Positions 5,704 through 9,114 of a DNA stretch of 9,114 nucleotides are shown in pieces; the stretch's first letter is position 1; each line of letters begins with the position of its first letter. The notes under the pieces were generated by a model. The model did not search any database. It had not been told where the DNA came from and saw nothing but the letters and a program-made list of their open reading frames with translations. Location of the stretch: positions 1 through 9,114 of the forward strand of contig JACQYJ010000225.1 of NCBI GenBank assembly GCA_016208525.1, read 5' to 3'. This DNA is from Deltaproteobacteria bacterium (GTDB lineage: Bacteria; Desulfobacterota; JAENJC01). The position numbers were made by a program, and so were the translations under genes.

Positions 5704-6501
5704 ATGAGATATTATTCCAGCTCAAAGTCACTTGAAATAAGCCTTGGACTCTCTATACTTCTGCATATCTGCTTATTTGCCTACATTAAATCCCCCAAGC
5801 CATTTAAAAAGGTAGAACCGTCCCCTATTTCGGTCGAATATCTATCTGTCCAGGAAGAAGAACGTCTGACCGTAAAACCGCCTTCAGCCATTAAGCTCGG
5901 GGAGACTAAAATTAAAAACGGGAAAACAGGAGCATCGGCAGTAAAGGAAGCTTCTGTTCCAGACAAGGGCATAACTGTACCTGAGCCGTTGGAAAGTCCT
6001 CCTTCTCAAAACGGCAAGGGACCTGTTCAATTTCCTTTTATGCGCCCGACAGAGGCGTCTGAAGCGCCTGTCAAGCCAAACCTCTTCTCTTTCCGTGAAC
6101 CGCCTGCTAAGATAGAAGAAGAAACGATTTCCATTGGTGTTGATGGATTTAAGGAAGAAGAAACTATTTCACTGCAAGCGCCAGACTTGAGATACGAGAG
6201 CTATGTGCGCGGAGTCCTATCAAAGATTGAAAGTGTCTGGAAATACCCGGAGGCGGCAATAAGGAATAAACTTGAGGGAAGCGGAGTAATAATCTTTACG
6301 TTAAACAGGCAAGGCGAGTTAATTGATGTTAAAATACTTAGCCCTTCAGAGTTTCCCATATTGGATAAGGCAATCATTGATGCCGTGAAGAAAGCAGCCC
6401 TCTTCAACCCTTTTCAGGAGAACATGCCTGTAAAATTACTACATATTGAGGCTACATTTGAATACCACCTGGTTTCTCCGGGGTATATCTGGATACGCTA
6501 A
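5704..6501 (+). CDS. TonB-family energy-transducing protein
   Basis: TonB-type proteins span the periplasm and pass energy from the inner-membrane ExbB/ExbD motor to outer-membrane receptors. The 265-residue product has a single N-terminal membrane helix (about 10-27, LEISLGLSILLHICLFAYI), a Pro/Glu/Lys-rich periplasmic linker (about 28-160) containing two EEETIS repeats, and a C-terminal TonB_C domain (about 165-258) with the typical YPEAAIRNKLEGSGVIIFTL and LDKAIIDAVKKAALFNPF stretches. I chose ATG 5704 because it directly precedes the membrane helix and because the promoter at 5663-5691 excludes the in-frame ATG at 5620. ExbB, ExbD and receptors are not nearby, so a TolA-like or other TonB-domain role remains possible. 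The 3' end overlaps the convergent oppF by 4 nt. Confidence 0.9.
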   Translation: MRYYSSSKSLEISLGLSILLHICLFAYIKSPKPFKKVEPSPISVEYLSVQEEERLTVKPPSAIKLGETKIKNGKTGASAVKEASVPDKGITVPEPLESPPSQNGKGPVQFPFMRPTEASEAPVKPNLFSFREPPAKIEEETISIGVDGFKEEETISLQAPDLRYESYVRGVLSKIESVWKYPEAAIRNKLEGSGVIIFTLNRQGELIDVKILSPSEFPILDKAIIDAVKKAALFNPFQENMPVKLLHIEATFEYHLVSPGYIWIR

Positions 6502-7454
6502 TAAAGATGGCAGGAAACCCTGCGCCCGCCCTCTTCTTTTAGCGCAGGGGCCTCCGTCTTGCATCTATCCATGGCATCCATGCAGCGTGGATGGAAGGGA
6601 CATCCGTTTGGCGGATATACGGGGGAAGGCAGGTCTCCAGTCAGTATTACTCTCTCCCTCTTTGACTCAGGGTCTGCCGCCGGTATGGCTGAAAGCAAGG
6701 CCCGGGTATATGGGTGGAGAGGGTTGGAATAAATATCCGATGTGTCGGCAATCTCAACTATCTCACCGAGATACATGACCGCCACCCTGTCGCAGAGGCG
6801 CTCCACTATCCTCAGGTCGTGGGATATGAAAAGGTAGGTAAGTCCCAGTTCGTTTTTTAGCCTCTCAAGAAGGTTTATTATCTGCGCCTGGATCGAGACA
6901 TCCAGGGCCGATACAGGCTCGTCAGCAACAATGAATTTTGGATATAGCGCAAGTGCCCTTGCGATACCCATCCTCTGCCGCTGTCCGCCGGAAAACTCGT
7001 GGGGGTATTTGTCTATGGAGTCCGGCCTTAGTCCGACCATTGAAAGTAGCTCAAGTATCTTCTCCCTCTTCTCTTTCCCCTTCGCAATTTTGTGAACAAC
7101 AAGTCCTTCGCCAATTGCATCGCCGACTGTCATCCGTGGGTTCAGGGATGCATAAGGGTCCTGGAAGATGATCTGCATCTCCCGCCTCTTACCTTTCATC
7201 TCCCTCCCTGTCAAGCCAAGGATATCTCGTCCTTCGTAATAAACCTCTCCATTGTCCGGCTCTATCAGCCTCAATATGCATCTTCCGAGGGTAGATTTGC
7301 CGCAACCGGATTCACCGACCAGGCCGAGGACCTCACCTTTTGCAATCGAGAGAGAAACGTCGTTCACAGCCTTAACCGCTCCGACATCTTTAGAGAAAAA
7401 CCGGCCAGTGACAGGAAAGGACTTCTTCAGGTTTTTTATTTCTAATAGAGTCAT
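6498..7454 (-). CDS. oppF: Peptide/nickel-type ABC transporter ATP-binding protein OppF/DppF
   Basis: This is one of two ATPases that power uptake of oligopeptides (or dipeptides, nickel) through an inner-membrane permease. Visible in order: Walker A GESGCGKST (47-55), Q-loop FQDPYASLNP, signature FSGGQRQRMGIARAL, Walker B FIVADEP with VSALD, and H-loop FISHD. The C-terminal oligopeptide-transporter extension (HPYTRALLSAIP) carries the cysteine motif CPFHPRC-x6-C and a final Cys near VSCHLY, consistent with the Fe-S-like cluster of this subfamily. I start at ATG 7454 (MTLLEIKNLKKSF), which gives 318 residues, the usual length. An in-frame ATG at 7538 would add 28 residues (GAGLVPAL and so on) read from a palindromic repeat. 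oppD lies just upstream on the same strand. Substrate cannot be told from the ATPase alone. Confidence 0.94.
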   Translation of the reverse strand: MTLLEIKNLKKSFPVTGRFFSKDVGAVKAVNDVSLSIAKGEVLGLVGESGCGKSTLGRCILRLIEPDNGEVYYEGRDILGLTGREMKGKRREMQIIFQDPYASLNPRMTVGDAIGEGLVVHKIAKGKEKREKILELLSMVGLRPDSIDKYPHEFSGGQRQRMGIARALALYPKFIVADEPVSALDVSIQAQIINLLERLKNELGLTYLFISHDLRIVERLCDRVAVMYLGEIVEIADTSDIYSNPLHPYTRALLSAIPAADPESKRERVILTGDLPSPVYPPNGCPFHPRCMDAMDRCKTEAPALKEEGGRRVSCHLY

Positions 7455-7467
7455 GCTTTTTCCGTTT

Positions 7468-7523
7468 GTAGGGGCAGCCCTTGCGACTGCCCGAATCAGG
7501 GCGGGTACAAGACCCGCCCCTAC
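7468..7523. repeat. GTAGGGGC palindromic element at the oppD-oppF junction
   Basis: The 56-bp element is bounded by inverted ends GTAGGGGC (7468-7475) and GCCCCTAC (7516-7523). Inside, GGGCAG (7472-7477) pairs with CTGCCC (7487-7492), and GGGCGGGT (7499-7506) pairs with ACCCGCCC (7512-7519), so it folds as two neighbouring hairpins. Its right end supplies the TAG stop of oppD (7522-7520). On the minus strand its translation gives GAGLVPAL, a peptide I recall as a common spurious extension in environmental genomes with this repeat family; that is recollection, not a search. Confidence 0.75.
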
Positions 7524-8479
7524 AGTGACTTGTAACATCTGACAAAATGTCCTTCTTCCACATCTATAAGCCTTGGATGCCCCTCACGACATCCCTCTGC
7601 CTTAAAACACCTTTCCCTGAACCGGCAGTCTTCTGGAAGACCTATCAGAGAAGGGACGGTCCCTTCTATCGGAACCAGCCTCTCCCTCCCCTTTGTTCCA
7701 AGTCTCGGCGTTGACTTGAGGAGACCTATGGTATAAGGGTGTGAAGGTTTTTTGAATAGCTCCTTTACACCGGAAAACTCAACCACTTCGCCTGCATACA
7801 TAACTGCCACTGTATCGGCAGTCTCTGCCACTATCCCCAGGTCGTGGGTAATCAAGAGGACGGACATGCCAAGCCTTTCCCTTAACCCTTTTATAAGGTC
7901 CAGTATCTGTGCCTGAATTGTCACATCAAGCGCAGTGGTCGGCTCATCTGCAATGAGAAGGTTCGGGTTGCATGATAGGGCCATAGCGATCATCACCCTC
8001 TGCCTCATCCCTCCTGAGAGCTGGTTGGGATAGTCCCTCACCCTCCTTTCAGAATCTGCAATACCTACGAGATCAAGCATCTCAACGGCCTTGTTAAGCG
8101 CATCCCTCTTTCCAAGACCCTGATGCAGGGCTACCGCCTCCATTATCTGGTCGCCAATGGTAAATACCGGGTTCAGGGATGTCATCGGTTCCTGAAAGAC
8201 CATGGAAATCTCTTTCCCACGCACCTCCCGCATCTCACCTGCGCTAAACTTCAACAGGTCGCGCCCCTGATAGATCACCTCTCCGCTAATAATCTTGCCG
8301 GGCCTTGGAATAAGCCTCATGATGGAAAGTGCAGTCATGCTCTTTCCTGAGCCCGACTCCCCGACAAGGCAGAGGGTCTCACCTTTGTTTATAGAAAAGG
8401 AAACCCCGTCCACTGCCTTGACCTCGCCAGCCTCGGTAAAGAAAGAGGTCCTTAGATTGTTGACGTTAAGCAATTCCAT
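7520..8479 (-). CDS. oppD: Peptide/nickel-type ABC transporter ATP-binding protein OppD/DppD
   Basis: This is the partner ATPase to OppF; in the family the two bind the permease pair OppB/OppC as a heterodimer at the cytoplasmic face. Visible: Walker A GESGSGKS (40-47), Q-loop FQEPMTSLNP, signature LSGGMRQRVMIAMAL, Walker B LLIADEP with TTALD, H-loop LITHD, and the C-terminal oligopeptide extension (HPYTIGLLKSTPRLG) with cysteines in CRFRERCFKAEGC and VRCYKSL. The ATG at 8479 gives the family-typical start MELLNVNNLRTSFFTEAGEV and a normal length of 319. The ribosome site is weak (GAAGAG about 8 nt upstream). Its stop codon lies in the palindromic repeat that separates it from oppF by 65 nt. 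Upstream there are no permease or binding-protein genes, so the pair appears detached from a full opp operon here. Confidence 0.94.
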   Translation of the reverse strand: MELLNVNNLRTSFFTEAGEVKAVDGVSFSINKGETLCLVGESGSGKSMTALSIMRLIPRPGKIISGEVIYQGRDLLKFSAGEMREVRGKEISMVFQEPMTSLNPVFTIGDQIMEAVALHQGLGKRDALNKAVEMLDLVGIADSERRVRDYPNQLSGGMRQRVMIAMALSCNPNLLIADEPTTALDVTIQAQILDLIKGLRERLGMSVLLITHDLGIVAETADTVAVMYAGEVVEFSGVKELFKKPSHPYTIGLLKSTPRLGTKGRERLVPIEGTVPSLIGLPEDCRFRERCFKAEGCREGHPRLIDVEEGHFVRCYKSL

Positions 8480-8553
8480 TTCTATTTCTCTTCACTTTGC
8501 AGGAATGCACCAACCCAAACATGAGGTCGCAATTTGTGCTTTTCCCTCCTATT

Positions 8554-8637
8554 CGGATAATAACCAAAATTCTAATCCATTGAAGTTATTATATTAATTA
8601 GGTTGTTCCTACTTTATTATCCCAGAGCCCGGATAAT
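8554..8637. promoter_or_regulatory. Three GGATAAT sites upstream of oppD
   Basis: GGATAAT occurs at 8555-8561 and 8631-8637, each preceded by C, and once inverted as ATTATCC at 8616-8622. The last two form a 7-bp dyad over an 8-nt gap. On the minus strand a TATAAT at 8593-8588 lies between them, without a clear -35. The arrangement could be an operator for oppDF, but no regulator is identified. Confidence 0.3.
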
Positions 8638-8702
8638 GGAAAAATAAGATCCCGCCCTTTATCGGCTCCAATTTTCAATCTCTTTTTATATATGAGGAAG
8701 TT

Positions 8703-8737
8703 GTCATGTATAAAAATATTCAAAATCTATACATGAC
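8703..8737. repeat. Perfect 10-bp inverted repeat between the Fic-family gene and oppD
   Basis: GTCATGTATA (8703-8712) and TATACATGAC (8728-8737) are perfect inverted copies separated by 15 AT-rich bases. The repeat begins 30 nt after the Fic-family stop codon. As RNA it could form a hairpin, but no T-run follows in either direction. The half-site spacing (25 bp centre to centre) also suits a DNA-binding protein dyad. Confidence 0.6.
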
Positions 8738-8767
8738 GTCGCCCTCATCCATACTTTTCTATGCTTA

Positions 8768-9114
8768 TTATGCATGATCCGGATTCCTGGTGCTTATCCG
8801 TGGACTTGCTTCCACTTGCCTATTATCGCCTGTGAAAAGCGAAAATAGCGGCATATTTATATAATAATTACTACGCCAGATTTTGTCCTTCTTCAAAAAA
8901 CCGCTTTCCGCCAGTGTGTCCAGATATTTTACGGCCGTCAGGCGGCTGACCCTCAGATCATTCATTAAAAACTCGATCTTCGTATAAGGGTGCCGGAACA
9001 AATTGTTGATCAAGTCTTGGCTGTACATTCTCGGATATTCTTCCCTGATGCGGTGCTTGTAATCCATCATAATGTCTCTCGTAGATTCTATCAGTGCAAT
9101 AGTTTCCCTGGATG
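8768..9114 (-). CDS. C-terminal part of a Fic-family protein (winged-helix end), cut by the window edge
   Basis: The frame is open up to the right edge of the window, so the ATG at 9070 is internal and the gene starts outside. The visible 115 residues match the C-terminal tail of stand-alone Fic/DOC-family proteins: a helical segment (ETIALIESTRDIMMDYKHRI), then a winged-helix-like unit with LINNLFRHPYTKIEFLMNDL, RVSRLTAVKYLDTLAESGFL and the end IWRSNYYINMPLFSLF. The catalytic Fic motif HPFxxGNGR would lie off the window, so activity (typically AMP transfer to proteins) cannot be judged. A short tail of about 20 residues after LFSLF is not typical. It is on the same strand as oppD, 288 nt upstream, with a perfect inverted repeat between them. 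The family assignment is by recognition of the C-terminal pattern only. Confidence 0.72.
   Translation of the reverse strand, partial: SRETIALIESTRDIMMDYKHRIREEYPRMYSQDLINNLFRHPYTKIEFLMNDLRVSRLTAVKYLDTLAESGFLKKDKIWRSNYYINMPLFSLFTGDNRQVEASPRISTRNPDHA

Noticed and set aside
6446..6778. Plus-strand open frame across the TonB-oppF junction
   Set aside because: It overlaps both well-supported genes out of frame and reads the complement of the conserved OppF C-terminus.
8466..8532. Short leader peptides upstream of oppD (TTG at 8532 or ATG at 8522)
   Set aside because: The TTG frame is 16 codons and the ATG lies 21 nt from the nearby AGGAGGG; neither shows attenuation-like content, so chance is the simpler explanation.

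Overview
The window suggests an anaerobic or facultative Gram-negative bacterium of mid-range GC content. The basis is a TonB-family protein, a TatA-type translocase subunit, a selenocysteine tRNA and several families of short intergenic palindromes of the sort common in Nitrospirota, Desulfobacterota and related environmental lineages. This placement is inferred from gene types and repeat style, not from a marker tree. Most genes are housekeeping or cell-envelope genes. The two ends carry accessory genes: an ORF6N-domain protein on the left and the C-terminal end of a Fic-family protein on the right.

Layout, left to right. Positions 1-177 hold a possible truncated minus-strand reading frame and a small hairpin. 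ORF6N protein (178-681, minus) has a good sigma70-type promoter. mnmG (934-2889, plus) encodes the tRNA U34-modifying flavoprotein and carries a 60-nt palindromic element in frame. A spacer with two TATAAT boxes and two hairpins leads to a zinc-ribbon/DUF3426 membrane protein (3048-4220, plus). A 190-nt spacer full of GAAAC/GTTTC inverted repeats precedes an unrecognised helical-repeat-like protein (4413-5162, plus). That gene converges with tatA (5168-5368, minus), which lies downstream of selC, the tRNA-Sec gene (5507-5603, minus). A degenerate inverted repeat of GCAAAG units lies between selC and tatA. A TonB-family protein (5704-6501, plus) has a consensus-like promoter so close to its ATG that the mRNA may be leaderless. 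It converges, with a 4-nt overlap, on an oppF/oppD pair of peptide-transporter ATPases (6498-7454 and 7520-8479, minus). A GTAGGGGC palindromic element fills the oppD-oppF junction and supplies the oppD stop codon. The 288 nt upstream of oppD hold a perfect 10-bp inverted repeat and three GGATAAT sites, followed by the Fic-family C-terminus, which is cut by the window edge.

How it fits together. selC predicts selenoproteins elsewhere in the genome; tatA could help export folded redox enzymes. The TonB-like protein and OppD/OppF are energy-transducing parts whose partners (ExbB/ExbD, outer-membrane receptors, permeases, binding protein) are not in the window. No complete new defence or mobile system is visible. 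The most distinctive signal is non-coding: at least four unrelated-looking short repeat families within 9 kb, one inside the reading frame of a conserved gene and one forming the end of another.
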